26,052 nt of DNA from Kiritimatiellia bacterium (lineage in GTDB: Bacteria; Verrucomicrobiota; Kiritimatiellia; RFP12; UBA1067), in the NCBI GenBank assembly GCA_017405115.1, contig JAFRBA010000152.1, forward strand, positions 1 to 26,052, written 5' to 3'. Below are positions 1-8,126 of the stretch, piece after piece. Each line of letters starts with the position of its first letter. Within the stretch, counting starts at the first letter, position 1. The position numbers were made by a program, and so were the translations under genes. The notes beneath the pieces were generated by a model. It saw only the letters and a list, made by a program, of their open reading frames with translations. It did no database searches and was not told where the DNA came from.

Positions 1-114
1 CATGTCGTCCTTGACGCCCGCGCCCGCGAGCAGCATCTGCCTGCCGGACACCCGCGAGGTGACGTGGTGCAGCGCGTCGCGGTCCGTGAACTTGATCCTC
101 CTTGTCCTTGCCAT
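1..114 (-). CDS. REP-associated tyrosine transposase (IS200-like Y1 family), N-terminal fragment cut by window edge
   Basis: Thirty-eight codons read in from the left edge of the window. The N-terminus (MARTRRIKF, then ALHHVTSRVSGRQMLL) matches the usual opening of RAYT/Y1 transposases, where a basic start is followed by an H-V-x-S-R-x-x-x-R-Q motif. The catalytic HUH histidines and tyrosine lie beyond the edge and cannot be checked. The ATG at 112-114 is supported by a Shine-Dalgarno sequence (AAAGGAGAGG) just upstream. Family knowledge: RAYTs are single-copy, domesticated relatives of IS200 transposases that act on short palindromic REP sequences. Palindromes of that kind lie directly upstream at 152-168 and 231-241, which supports the call. 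Activity cannot be judged from the fragment. Confidence 0.7.
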   Translation of the reverse strand, partial: MARTRRIKFTDRDALHHVTSRVSGRQMLLAGAGVKDDM

Positions 115-151
115 ATGGCCCTCTCCTTTCGCTTGTGGTTGTGCTCGCCCG

Positions 152-168
152 GCGGGGACAGTCCCCGC
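152..168. repeat. REP-like palindrome upstream of the RAYT gene
   Basis: GCGGGGACAGTCCCCGC is a 17-base palindrome around a single central base. The same core with its flanks (22 identical bases, 148-169) recurs about 11 kb away at 11468-11489, inside a gene. Its position beside a RAYT fits a REP element mobilised by that protein. Confidence 0.7.
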
Positions 169-230
169 GGGACGTGAGCATAATACCACAGTTTGGGGAG
201 AGAATTATTTCCGTACGATTAGCACCTGGA

Positions 231-241
231 GGGACTGTCCC
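231..241. repeat. Short REP-like palindrome (half-size copy)
   Basis: GGGACTGTCCC is an 11-base version of the same palindrome with the central base inverted (T instead of A), so it is in opposite orientation to the copy at 152-168. The two copies, about 65 bases apart and inverted, resemble a REP pair flanking a RAYT promoter region. Confidence 0.55.
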
Positions 242-299
242 CAGCATGTGCCCTTCGCTTCTTTTAGCGAGATACCGCCTGGTCGTCGGGGCCGGACAG

Positions 300-1529
300 T
301 TACTTCATCTCCACCATAACCTTGAAGAAGTTGTAACTCGCCTCTTGGCCTGCAGGAATGACCGCCCAGTCGCCAGAGAGGAGCGTCTGCCGCCCGTATA
401 TCGTATAGGTGCGTCTGGCGGCCTCCGCTGCGGACAACACTGGCGACCACGAAACTACCGGCGCGTCGTTCACGATGCGTATCTCCGCGCGGAAGAGGTC
501 GTTTACGTCCGTCGGGTCTGTCCCCGCCACGTAGTCCTGCCACACCTGCATGGGACTCCCCGTTGCGTCTTTCTTTCCCGACGGCTTGGTGAGAGAGGAC
601 GTGAAGTCGCTGCCAAACTTTGCGGCATACGACGGGACCCGTGTGGCCCACTCCTCCGGCACAGCCACCGCCCCGCCCTTTATCTCCGTTATTACCGTGA
701 CAAAGCCCGTCCCCTCGGCCTGCGTCGCGCCACCATCCTCTGCCACGGTCTCATGGGCCTGCATGTAGCCGTAGTCCACCGGTCACTTCTCCGGCACACC
801 CTTGACATAGAGCGCGATCCAGCCGTACGAGTTCTTGTTGACATGCACCTTCAGGCGTTCATACGGACCGCCCGCATTGTACCACGGTTCGCCAAGACAC
901 GGCTTGGCGGGGTCAACAGGGCGCGACACGCGGGGCGCATTGCCGCGGAAGTAGACGTGCCGCAGGGCATTGCACTTCTCGAAGCACCCCTCCCCCATGC
1001 TCGAAAGCGACGCCGGCAGAGTCACCGACGCCAGATTATAGCAGTTGGAGAATGCAAACGCGCCGATCGACTGCACACCCTCCTCGAACGTCACGTTGGT
1101 TAGCGCCGTGCACCAGCAGAAGGCGCGCTCGCCGATTTCGCGGACCGTAGACGGGATTTTCACGCTCCTCAGACTCTGACACGCAAGAAAACCCGCCTCC
1201 TTGATCTTCCGCACCGGGAGCCCGTCGATGTACGCGGGGATCTCCAGGTCCCCGTCATAGGCGGAGTTCGCAAGCGCAGGATACGCCCGCGGGAAGAACA
1301 CGCCTAGGACGACGTAGCTCGCGTTCTCCTCGCCCGTCCGACCGGGCTCGCACACCTTCGTGTAGTTGAGCGGCGGATTGTCCGTGCTGTCCGCGAGATA
1401 GGGGTATATGTCGTATGGCGGATACGACATTGCCGACGCCCATCTGCACGCCAACAATATCGCAAGGCACGTAGATCTGACGAAACACCGTTTTCAGGAC
1501 TTTTCGCCCGACAATTCAGCGATTACCAT
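300..1529 (-). pseudogene. BspA-type leucine-rich-repeat surface protein, interrupted by two in-frame TGA codons
   Basis: One continuous frame runs from an ATG at 1527-1529 to TAA at 300-302 (410 codons), broken by TGA at 1494-1496 and at 783-785. The ATG has a strong Shine-Dalgarno (AAAGGGGGGAG) and overlaps the pncC stop in an ATGGTAA arrangement. The first TGA falls just before a signal-peptide-like stretch (KRCFVRSTCLAILLAC). After it come LRR_5 repeats such as LRSVKIPSTVREIGERAF and LASVTLPASLSSMGEGCF. The second TGA follows GVPEK and is followed directly by PVDYGYMQ. The downstream part (WQDYVAGTDPTDVNDLF, then a W-S-P segment ending FFKVMVEMK) looks like the normal C-terminal domain of such secreted proteins. 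It is therefore one gene, not two. TGA is an ordinary stop elsewhere here, so decay is the simplest reading. Sequence error remains possible. Confidence 0.75.
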
Positions 1530-2041
1530 TCACTCCCCCCTTTCTGTATTTCCCCTGGCGCGTCCTTGCGATTCGGACCCGCCGCCGCGAGCAGAAGTTG
1601 CAGCGCGTGTTCGATCGCCGCCGTGCGGACGGCCTCGCGGTCGCCGGAGAACACCTTTCGATCGGTCAAGACGCCCGATGATGATGCAACCCCGAACCAG
1701 ACGAGCCCCACAGGCTTCTCGGCGCTTCCGCCGCCCGGCCCGGCGATGCCTGTGATCGACACCGCGAGGTCTGTTCCCAAACATCGCCGCGCACCTTCCG
1801 CCATCGCCGCCGCGCACTCGGACGAGACCGCGCCCTTCGTCGCCAGAACTTCCTCCGGCACGCCCAGCACGCCATGCTTCACCGAATTGTCGTAGCTGAT
1901 GATCCCTCCCCAGAATACGGCGCTCGAGCCGGAAACTGCCGTAATCGCATATCCCACGCCGCCGCCCGTGCACGACTCCGCCGTCGCGCACGTCATCTTC
2001 TTCTCCGCCAGAACCTTGACCAGTTTTTCCGCCGTCGTCAT
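1523..2041 (-). CDS. pncC: Nicotinamide-nucleotide amidohydrolase PncC (CinA C-terminal domain family)
   Basis: This 172-residue stand-alone CinA-C domain matches the usual 160-170 residues. Family motifs are all present: TAESCTGG near the N-terminus (the catalytic Ser is in this block), a GGIISYDNSVKHGVLGV block, GAVS, and ITGIAGPGGGSAEKPVGLVW. The family deamidates nicotinamide mononucleotide to nicotinate mononucleotide in the cytoplasm (NAD salvage). The ATG at 2041 was chosen because conserved sequence starts there and GGAGGG lies about 12 bases upstream; an open extension to 2128 has no family similarity. It lies 50 bases after the DUF4838 gene and overlaps the start of the LRR gene. 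It is a housekeeping gene caught between secreted-protein genes. Confidence 0.9.
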   Translation of the reverse strand: MTTAEKLVKVLAEKKMTCATAESCTGGGVGYAITAVSGSSAVFWGGIISYDNSVKHGVLGVPEEVLATKGAVSSECAAAMAEGARRCLGTDLAVSITGIAGPGGGSAEKPVGLVWFGVASSSGVLTDRKVFSGDREAVRTAAIEHALQLLLAAAGPNRKDAPGEIQKGGSEW

Positions 2042-2072
2042 GTTGCATCGCCCTCCATCCTTCGCGTTTTTT

Positions 2073-2090
2073 GCCGGGACAGAGCCCGGC
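2073..2090. repeat. GC hairpin between DUF4838 gene and pncC, possible diverged REP copy
   Basis: GCCGGGACAGAGCCCGGC forms a perfect 6-bp stem (GCCGGG/CCCGGC) with a six-base loop. It resembles the 152-168 palindrome (GC-x-GGGACAG then a complementary arm) but differs at several positions. On the transcribed minus strand it is followed by A residues, not T, so it is not a classical terminator. Confidence 0.4.
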
Positions 2091-2091
2091 A

Positions 2092-4383
2092 TCATCTGAC
2101 CGCCTCGAGCAACACGCCGTCGAACCATGTGGTGCCGACAGCATAGCGGACAAATGGCATTATGCAGCCATCAAGCCACTCAGGAGCATCGTCCGGGACT
2201 GTGAAGGTCGCAGACTGCGGAATCCAGTCAACCTTCCCTGAGAGGTAGTTGCCCGTATTCGGGAACGTCCACTGCTTCTTGTACCCCTCGCCGCCTGTCA
2301 CGCTTATCGACATCGCCGCGCCGCCGCCGCGCTGGCGCGGCGAGAGGTCGGTCTTGACGAACCACGAAAGCCTGTACTTCGTCCCGGGGCGCAGCACTCC
2401 CCCCTTGCGAAGCTTGTTGAAGAGCGACCACCTGGACATTGCCTTCTCCGTCGTCTCTATCCTGTATGCGCACTGGCCCACAACCTTGGTCTCGCGGTCT
2501 TCGGCGACCGCCGGGCGGTCCATCAACCACTTCGGGGACACGAGGCTGGCGGACTCCGCCGCGCGGTACCGCGCAACCGCCGCGCCAACGTCGACCGACG
2601 CGCGGTACTCGTCGCCGCGGGCCTTGAGGTCGTCGAGGAACTCCCTGCGGAAAAGCTCCACGCGGCGAGCCTCCAGCGAACTGGGCGGCACGGCGCGCGC
2701 GGCCTCGGCGAACGCGGACTCCAGCCCAGCCGTCACCTTGGCGGAGTATATCTCGGTCCAGAGCCTGTGCTCCGAAGGCCTGTTCGCCTGCGGTCCGATG
2801 GGCGTCCAGCGCTGGTCGCCAGCGATCTCGTATACGAACTTCCTCTCCAACGTCTCCATCGCGCGGCGGACTGGCGCGGCGGCGGCGCCGAACATCCTCT
2901 CGTAGAACTCGTCGATAACCGCCTCTACGTCTGTCCTGCGATTCCAGCAGATGCGCTGCACGATGTAGTAGCCCAGCGCGTTGTTGAGAAACTTGTCGCC
3001 CTCCGACTCGGTGAATATCCCCATGACCTCCGGGGCGACCGCCTTGTAGTAGGAACCCCACGCATGCGGCGCGAAGGACGGAATCCCGGGGAGCCTCAGC
3101 CCATTGCACTGATCCTTGTTCGGATACGTCCATATCCACGCGCGTCCGCCCTTCAGCTTCTCGCGCCACCTGCGCAGATACGCGACGTCAGCCTCCGTCT
3201 TGCCCTTTACCGAAATTGCCCACGGGCCGGTCAGCGCAACCATCGGCAGGATGTTCGTCGGCAGGTCTATACGCGGGATGTCGGCGTAGTCCGCGTACGA
3301 CATCATCGTGATGACCGGCTCGAAGCCCTTCTCCTTAAGCCGGCGTGCGACGTCCGCCGCAAACCCCCAGACAAGCTCCGTCGAACGCGCCTTCTCGCCC
3401 TCGGGACGCCGCGCCGCCGCGCACTTCGGGCAATGGCAGCTCTGCCAGCCGTCCTGCGGCATAAGGTCAATGTTGGACTTTGTCGCGCCGTGGTTCCAGT
3501 CGAATTTTCCAGGCCTGTAGATGCTCTTGATTCCGCGCGACTCCGCGCTCTCTCCGCGCAGGAACGCGAGGCAGTCCTCGACTATCACGTCCTTCACCGC
3601 CGAGCTGTAGCAGAGATGACCGACGTCGTATGCGCCGTTGATCTCGTGGTCCGCGCGGGAGCCGTCCTTGAGCAGCGCGAAGTACTCCGGATGGGAGTCC
3701 TTGAACCTGTCTACCAGCCTGAAGCCGTTGAGCCCGTGGCAGCACGTATACCCAGACGTCGAGCCCTTGAGCCTGTAGACGTTCAGCGCCTTCTCCGCCG
3801 GACACTGGTACTTCGGGTCCTTCAGCGGCACAGGCCACTTTCCGTCGGTGAAGTAGCTCCACGTGCGAATCGCCATGTCCGGGGCCACGACCCTCTCCCC
3901 CTCCGGCAGCCGGAGCACGTCGCGCCGCGGCACGCACGTGCCAAGCTCGTCGGCGAAGTAGAACCGCACCCCTGCGGCGCGCTCGAGGAACGTGTAGACT
4001 CCGTACAGCGTCGCGTGCTCGAACTTGTGCGAGGCCCACCACGCGCGGCGCACCCGCTCGCCAGAGTCGATCTTGGGGTCGTCCCTGCCGGCGATGTACA
4101 CGTGACCGCCCTTCACGGCAAGTATGAAGGCATCCCGCCCCAGCGACTTCGTCGACAGTCCGGCGCGCGAAAGCGCGGCGGACTCGCCGAGGTGGATTCC
4201 GCAGAAGCCCGGCTCAGCCGACGGCACCTCGCGTATGTCGGCGCCGAAGACGCGCGAGAGGAAGGTGCGCAACTCGCCCGCCGCGAAGCGGACCGCAGGC
4301 GGGGCGTCCGGCGCCACGACGACCTGCGTGTTCGTGGCGGTCAGGGACAATGTGGAAACGGCCAGTAGCGAGGCGAATGTCAT
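2092..4383 (-). CDS. Exported DUF4838 protein with alpha-glucuronidase-like N-terminus and C-terminal carbohydrate-binding-like module
   Basis: This 763-residue protein has a short signal peptide (MTFASLLAVSTLSLTA). Residues about 18-130 resemble the N-terminal domain that precedes GH67 and related barrels (AVRFAAGELRTFLSRVFGA). The DUF4838 region follows (roughly 150-560), with MPQDGWQSCHCPKC (C316, C318, C321) and a VITMMSYADYADIPRIDL stretch. The last about 130 residues look like a jelly-roll binding module (RPGTKYRLSWFVKTD, ending TTWFDGVLLEAVR). DUF4838 proteins are thought to act on polysaccharides, but no reaction is established, so a uronic-acid-releasing role is inference. The ATG lies one base after the TGA of the upstream paralogue (TGAAATG) and has no clear ribosome site, so translation is probably coupled. 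Confidence 0.85.
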   Translation of the reverse strand: MTFASLLAVSTLSLTATNTQVVVAPDAPPAVRFAAGELRTFLSRVFGADIREVPSAEPGFCGIHLGESAALSRAGLSTKSLGRDAFILAVKGGHVYIAGRDDPKIDSGERVRRAWWASHKFEHATLYGVYTFLERAAGVRFYFADELGTCVPRRDVLRLPEGERVVAPDMAIRTWSYFTDGKWPVPLKDPKYQCPAEKALNVYRLKGSTSGYTCCHGLNGFRLVDRFKDSHPEYFALLKDGSRADHEINGAYDVGHLCYSSAVKDVIVEDCLAFLRGESAESRGIKSIYRPGKFDWNHGATKSNIDLMPQDGWQSCHCPKCAAARRPEGEKARSTELVWGFAADVARRLKEKGFEPVITMMSYADYADIPRIDLPTNILPMVALTGPWAISVKGKTEADVAYLRRWREKLKGGRAWIWTYPNKDQCNGLRLPGIPSFAPHAWGSYYKAVAPEVMGIFTESEGDKFLNNALGYYIVQRICWNRRTDVEAVIDEFYERMFGAAAAPVRRAMETLERKFVYEIAGDQRWTPIGPQANRPSEHRLWTEIYSAKVTAGLESAFAEAARAVPPSSLEARRVELFRREFLDDLKARGDEYRASVDVGAAVARYRAAESASLVSPKWLMDRPAVAEDRETKVVGQCAYRIETTEKAMSRWSLFNKLRKGGVLRPGTKYRLSWFVKTDLSPRQRGGGAAMSISVTGGEGYKKQWTFPNTGNYLSGKVDWIPQSATFTVPDDAPEWLDGCIMPFVRYAVGTTWFDGVLLEAVR

Positions 4384-4384
4384 T

Positions 4385-6781
4385 TCACTTCGAGAGTATC
4401 AGAAGCCCGAGGTTGTCCAGGTCGTTGAAGCCGCTCGAGCACGGACTCCAGTTGTAGAGGTGGTGGATGTTCGAGTCGGTGCGCAGGTTCCTCTCGCGCG
4501 CCACCTCGAACGGGATCTCGTCCTTCAGGTTGGGCAGCGAGGCAAGCGGTATCTCGAAGCGCCCAGTCCATCCGTCCCTCCGCTGCGACACGCTCGTGCG
4601 CATTCCGGAGTCCCACTTGACGCCGATACGCGGGTCGCTTTCGAAGACGTCGGCCCAGCTCCCGGACGAGTTGAGCAGGAAGTGGTAGTACTGCTCGGGG
4701 TTGAGCGAGTCGGGGAACAGCAGGACCTCGACGCAGTCGTCCATCCAGAGCCTCGGGTCGTCGGCCTCGTGGTTGCCCGCCGAGCGGTCGGACATGCGCG
4801 GCTCTTCGCAGTCGAACTCGAACACGAGACAGTCTGAGGTGCGCGATATGCGCACATTCGTCGAGACCGTCGCCTTGATCGGCTTCGACGGGTCCGTCGA
4901 GAACGGACGCAGCCTGACGATTGCCGAATCGCCCACGGCGAGCCTGAGCCTGCATTCCTTCAGCTTCTCGTGCGTCTCGAAGTAGGCCTTCGAGCATTCC
5001 TGCAGCGGTTCGAGGAACTCGCGCGCCACCATGTCGACGCGGCGAGCCTCCAACGTGCCGGGAGCTGACTTCCGCCGCGCGTCGGCGAAGAGCGCAGCAA
5101 GTCCGTCAAGCCGCTGCTTCGAGTATATCCTTCCCCATGTCACGCTGTCCTTGGGCGGCTGCACGACGGGTCCCATCGGGGAATCCTCCACGTTGCCGAC
5201 GAACTCCTTTATCCACCAGTCCTCCAGCAGGCGGAACACCTCGGACATCTCGCCGGAGGCCGCGCCGAACATGCTGCGGAAATATTCATCGAGGACCGCC
5301 TCCACGTCAACCCCGTTGTCCCAGCACACGCGCGAATACACGTAGTAGTTGAGCTGGTTGTTGAACCAGCGGTCCGTCTCGGACTCCACGAACGCGCCGT
5401 CGATGTACGGCGCGAGCATCTTGAAGTACGCCGCCCAGGCACGCGGCGCAGGCGTCGGTATGCCGCGCGCCTTGCGCACCAGCACCCCCCACTTGTTGGC
5501 GTAGTTCCAGAGCCAGACCTTGTGGCCGAGCTTCCTGGCCCACCCCTCCACTATCGCGTTCTCGGCCTTGAGAAGGTCCGGGCAGTTCAGCGACCAGGGT
5601 CCGACCGGCGCCACCATTACGCGTATGTTGTCGGGGAACGGCATGTCGGGGATGCGCTTGCAACCGGAATACGCCATGTTCACGATGTCGCCGGCGATCC
5701 CCTCGCGCTTGAGCCGCCACGCGATGTTCGTCATTGCCGACCAGACAAGCTCCCCCTCCTTCTTCCCCCTGCACTTCTCGCACCGGCAACCCGTCCAGCC
5801 GTCCTGCGGCATCAGGTCGACATAGCGCCCGTACTTGCAGTTGCCGTTCCACTCGAACTTGCCCTTGACGTAGCGCGACGGTATGCCGCGCACGCTCGCC
5901 GGCTCGCCCCTGAGGTACGACGCCGCGTCCAGGTACATCTCGTCCACTATCCCGCTCGACCAGCACAGCTGCCCGGGCTGCACTGCTGTGGAGACCCTCT
6001 CGACGGACGTGCAGCGGGTGCCGTCCTGCATAAGCGCGAAGTACTCGGGATGGGTCTTGCCGAAGCGCGTCGTATACATCATGCCGTTGCTGCCGTGGCA
6101 GCACGGCAGCCGGAAGGTCTCGTAGCGCAGGCGGAAGTAGTTGAGCGTCTTCTTGCACCCTCCCTTGTCGGGCTCCATGTACTGCCCGTTCCACGCCTGC
6201 ATGAAGCGGCTCGAGAAGTCGGGCTTCACAGACACGCTGCCGCGCACCGTGACGGACGACGCCTTCGGCACTATGGTGCCGAGCTCGCCGGGGAAATAGA
6301 AGCGGACACGCGCGAACCTCTCCAGGAAGTCGTACACGCCGAACATGGTGGAGCGCTCGAACAACACTGACGACCAGCCACCGTGGAGCAGCACCCATTC
6401 CGGATCGACGGTCGCGGAGTCCCTGCCGAGCACGTACACGCGCGAACCCCGCGCAGCGATCACGAACTCGTCGCGCTCCATCGCGTTGGTCGAGAGCCCG
6501 GCGCCGTCCGCCCATGCGTTAGCACCGAGCACCAGGGACGCCCTGCCGCCGGTCGGGGCGTCAACGACCGGGACATCCGCCCCCAACACTTCGGATAGGA
6601 ACGTCTTCGCCTCCTTCGCCGCAAAGCGCACGACCGGCTCCGCGCCGGGACGCACGACTATCTCCGCATTCGCGGCGGTGAACGTCACGGCGTCTCCGGT
6701 GGCGACCGCCTTCTCAACCGCCGCGCATGGCATGCCTGCCGACAAGGCGGCGATGCAAATCAAAGCAAGCAGCGTTCTCAT
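4385..6781 (-). CDS. Exported DUF4838 protein with CBM9-like C-terminal domain
   Basis: A paralogue (798 residues) of the next gene downstream. It begins with a good signal peptide (MRTLLALICIAALSAGMPCA). The alpha-glucuronidase-type N-terminal domain follows (EPVVRFAAKEAKTFLSEVLG), then DUF4838 with LMPQDGWTGCRCEKC (C332, C334, C337). From about residue 610 there is a CBM9/DOMON-like beta sandwich (WMDDCVEVLLFPD, YYHFLLNSSGSWAD, GRFEIPLASL). The C-terminal module differs from the neighbour's, suggesting two enzymes with different binding targets. A second ATG at 6793 is also possible. AAGGAGGA abuts the 6793 ATG directly and lies 13 bases before the 6781 ATG; the latter was chosen because it starts the signal peptide cleanly. 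It follows the GH39 gene by 25 bases, as in an operon. Confidence 0.85.
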   Translation of the reverse strand: MRTLLALICIAALSAGMPCAAVEKAVATGDAVTFTAANAEIVVRPGAEPVVRFAAKEAKTFLSEVLGADVPVVDAPTGGRASLVLGANAWADGAGLSTNAMERDEFVIAARGSRVYVLGRDSATVDPEWVLLHGGWSSVLFERSTMFGVYDFLERFARVRFYFPGELGTIVPKASSVTVRGSVSVKPDFSSRFMQAWNGQYMEPDKGGCKKTLNYFRLRYETFRLPCCHGSNGMMYTTRFGKTHPEYFALMQDGTRCTSVERVSTAVQPGQLCWSSGIVDEMYLDAASYLRGEPASVRGIPSRYVKGKFEWNGNCKYGRYVDLMPQDGWTGCRCEKCRGKKEGELVWSAMTNIAWRLKREGIAGDIVNMAYSGCKRIPDMPFPDNIRVMVAPVGPWSLNCPDLLKAENAIVEGWARKLGHKVWLWNYANKWGVLVRKARGIPTPAPRAWAAYFKMLAPYIDGAFVESETDRWFNNQLNYYVYSRVCWDNGVDVEAVLDEYFRSMFGAASGEMSEVFRLLEDWWIKEFVGNVEDSPMGPVVQPPKDSVTWGRIYSKQRLDGLAALFADARRKSAPGTLEARRVDMVAREFLEPLQECSKAYFETHEKLKECRLRLAVGDSAIVRLRPFSTDPSKPIKATVSTNVRISRTSDCLVFEFDCEEPRMSDRSAGNHEADDPRLWMDDCVEVLLFPDSLNPEQYYHFLLNSSGSWADVFESDPRIGVKWDSGMRTSVSQRRDGWTGRFEIPLASLPNLKDEIPFEVARERNLRTDSNIHHLYNWSPCSSGFNDLDNLGLLILSK

Positions 6782-6806
6782 ATGGGCGTCCATTCCTCCT
6801 TATGAT

Positions 6807-8096
6807 TCAGTCGGCGCGTTCGAGCAGCGTCACGGACGTCGGCGGCAGGTGCAAATCGCTTCCGAGGACAAATACGCCGTCGGGTGCGAGGGCCCTGTGG
6901 CTGGCGTCGATGCGGCGCACGGAGAAACGACTCCCCCCCGCACCGGACACGTCGAGCCCCACGTCCTTCGCGATCCTCCCCATGTTGCATATGTAGATGG
7001 CCTCGCCCGCAGTCGGCGACTTGGCGGCAAGGACGTATACATTCGGCTCGTCGCACTCCGCGGCGACGGCGCACCTGCGCCGGTAGAGCGCGTCGAACGC
7101 AAGGAACGTCTCGTAGACCGGCGTCGTCCTGCCGGACGGCCAGTAGAACATTCCGCAGTAGCTCGACGACGGCATGGCGCTGTAGTACATCGCCTTGTCT
7201 ATCGGCGCGTTCTGCATTACCGCGAAGGCGGCCGCCACCTGCGAAGCCACCGGAACCTCCTTGATCGCGTCCCAGTCCTTCGCGCCCTTGTCCATGTTGA
7301 CGTCGCCAACGACGTTCCACTCGTTGAAGTGCGACTCCGCGGCCGCGAAGCCCCGCTCGTCGAGGATCTTCCGGCAGTGGCGGGCGTGGACCGCGATGCG
7401 GTCTATCGGAAACGGTGGCTTCAGGTACAGATGCCACGAGAAGAAGTCCACGGGCGCCCGGCGGTCCCTCATCCTGTCCAGGAAGTCCTCGGCGTACTTG
7501 GCCGTGTTGGTCCCCTTTCCCTTAGAGCCGAAGTAATGGTCTGGCTCGTCTATTGCGTAGAATCCGATGGATCCGTACCCGCCGACCTTGATGCCGGGGA
7601 ATCTCGTCTTGAGATGCTTCGCCGCCGTTTCGTACAGCTCGAAGAACTGCTCCTTGGTGCCTTTGTACCACATGCTCCAGTTCGGCTCGGGCTCGTTCCA
7701 TATCTCCCAGTACTCGATGTTCCACCGGTAGCCGTCCGCCCAGCCCTCGTTGTAGTGGGCGATCACGTGTTCGCATATCCTCGCCCACTTGGCGGGGTCC
7801 TTCGGGGGCAGTATGTTGTATGGCTTGATCTCGCAATAGCCCTCTATCGTCGCGCCAAGGCGGTAGTACGGCACGCCCGCCGCCGCAAGCTCGGTCTGGG
7901 ACTGGTCGTACACCTTGTCGACGGACTCGTGGCGCATCGGCGAGCAATTTACGCCGTGCAGCGGCTTCACCTCGCCGCGCGCCGCGCCGAAGTCGACGCG
8001 CACCCCGCCCGCGGCGAGTGCCGCGTGCAGAACGACAGCCGCCGCGCAGAGCAGAGGCCATCGCCCCGGCTTTCCCCCAAGAACCGCGTCCATCAT
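6807..8096 (-). CDS. Exported GH39-type glycosidase (beta-xylosidase-like)
   Basis: A clan GH-A barrel of 429 residues. The acid/base motif EYWEIWNEPEP places the catalytic Glu at E135. The probable nucleophile is E259 in SHFNEWNVVGD, in line with GH39 (beta-xylosidase / iduronidase family). N-terminal strand motifs such as LHGVNCSP and YYRLGATIEG also fit. A signal peptide (WPLLCAAAVVLHAALA) predicts export. The start at 8096 is preceded by AAGGGGAAG at good spacing; an open extension to a TTG at 8126 has no better support. The gene sits 30 bases after the SGNH esterase. With GH10 nearby, release of xylose from xylo-oligosaccharides is the likeliest role. GH39 also covers uronide substrates, so substrate is inference. 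Confidence 0.8.
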   Translation of the reverse strand: MMDAVLGGKPGRWPLLCAAAVVLHAALAAGGVRVDFGAARGEVKPLHGVNCSPMRHESVDKVYDQSQTELAAAGVPYYRLGATIEGYCEIKPYNILPPKDPAKWARICEHVIAHYNEGWADGYRWNIEYWEIWNEPEPNWSMWYKGTKEQFFELYETAAKHLKTRFPGIKVGGYGSIGFYAIDEPDHYFGSKGKGTNTAKYAEDFLDRMRDRRAPVDFFSWHLYLKPPFPIDRIAVHARHCRKILDERGFAAAESHFNEWNVVGDVNMDKGAKDWDAIKEVPVASQVAAAFAVMQNAPIDKAMYYSAMPSSSYCGMFYWPSGRTTPVYETFLAFDALYRRRCAVAAECDEPNVYVLAAKSPTAGEAIYICNMGRIAKDVGLDVSGAGGSRFSVRRIDASHRALAPDGVFVLGSDLHLPPTSVTLLERAD

Positions 8097-8126
8097 GGCT
8101 TGGCTTCCCCTTCTTTGCTTTTTCAA

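Noticed and set aside
783..1496. Reassigned TGA codon (TGA = Trp or Gly code)
   Set aside because: TGA ends many intact genes here (pncC-adjacent DUF4838 genes, GH39, SGNH, the regulator, DUF4143, hicB, hicA), and no other conserved gene contains an in-frame TGA.
2073..2090. Terminator after the DUF4838 gene
   Set aside because: The stem is good, but on the transcribed strand it is followed by A residues, not T residues.
2767..4368. Long plus-strand open frame opposite the DUF4838 gene
   Set aside because: Arg/Val-rich composition with no family similarity; it is an antisense shadow typical of GC-rich genes. The same applies to 5522-6370, 6345-8255, 11492-12706 and 13877-15214.
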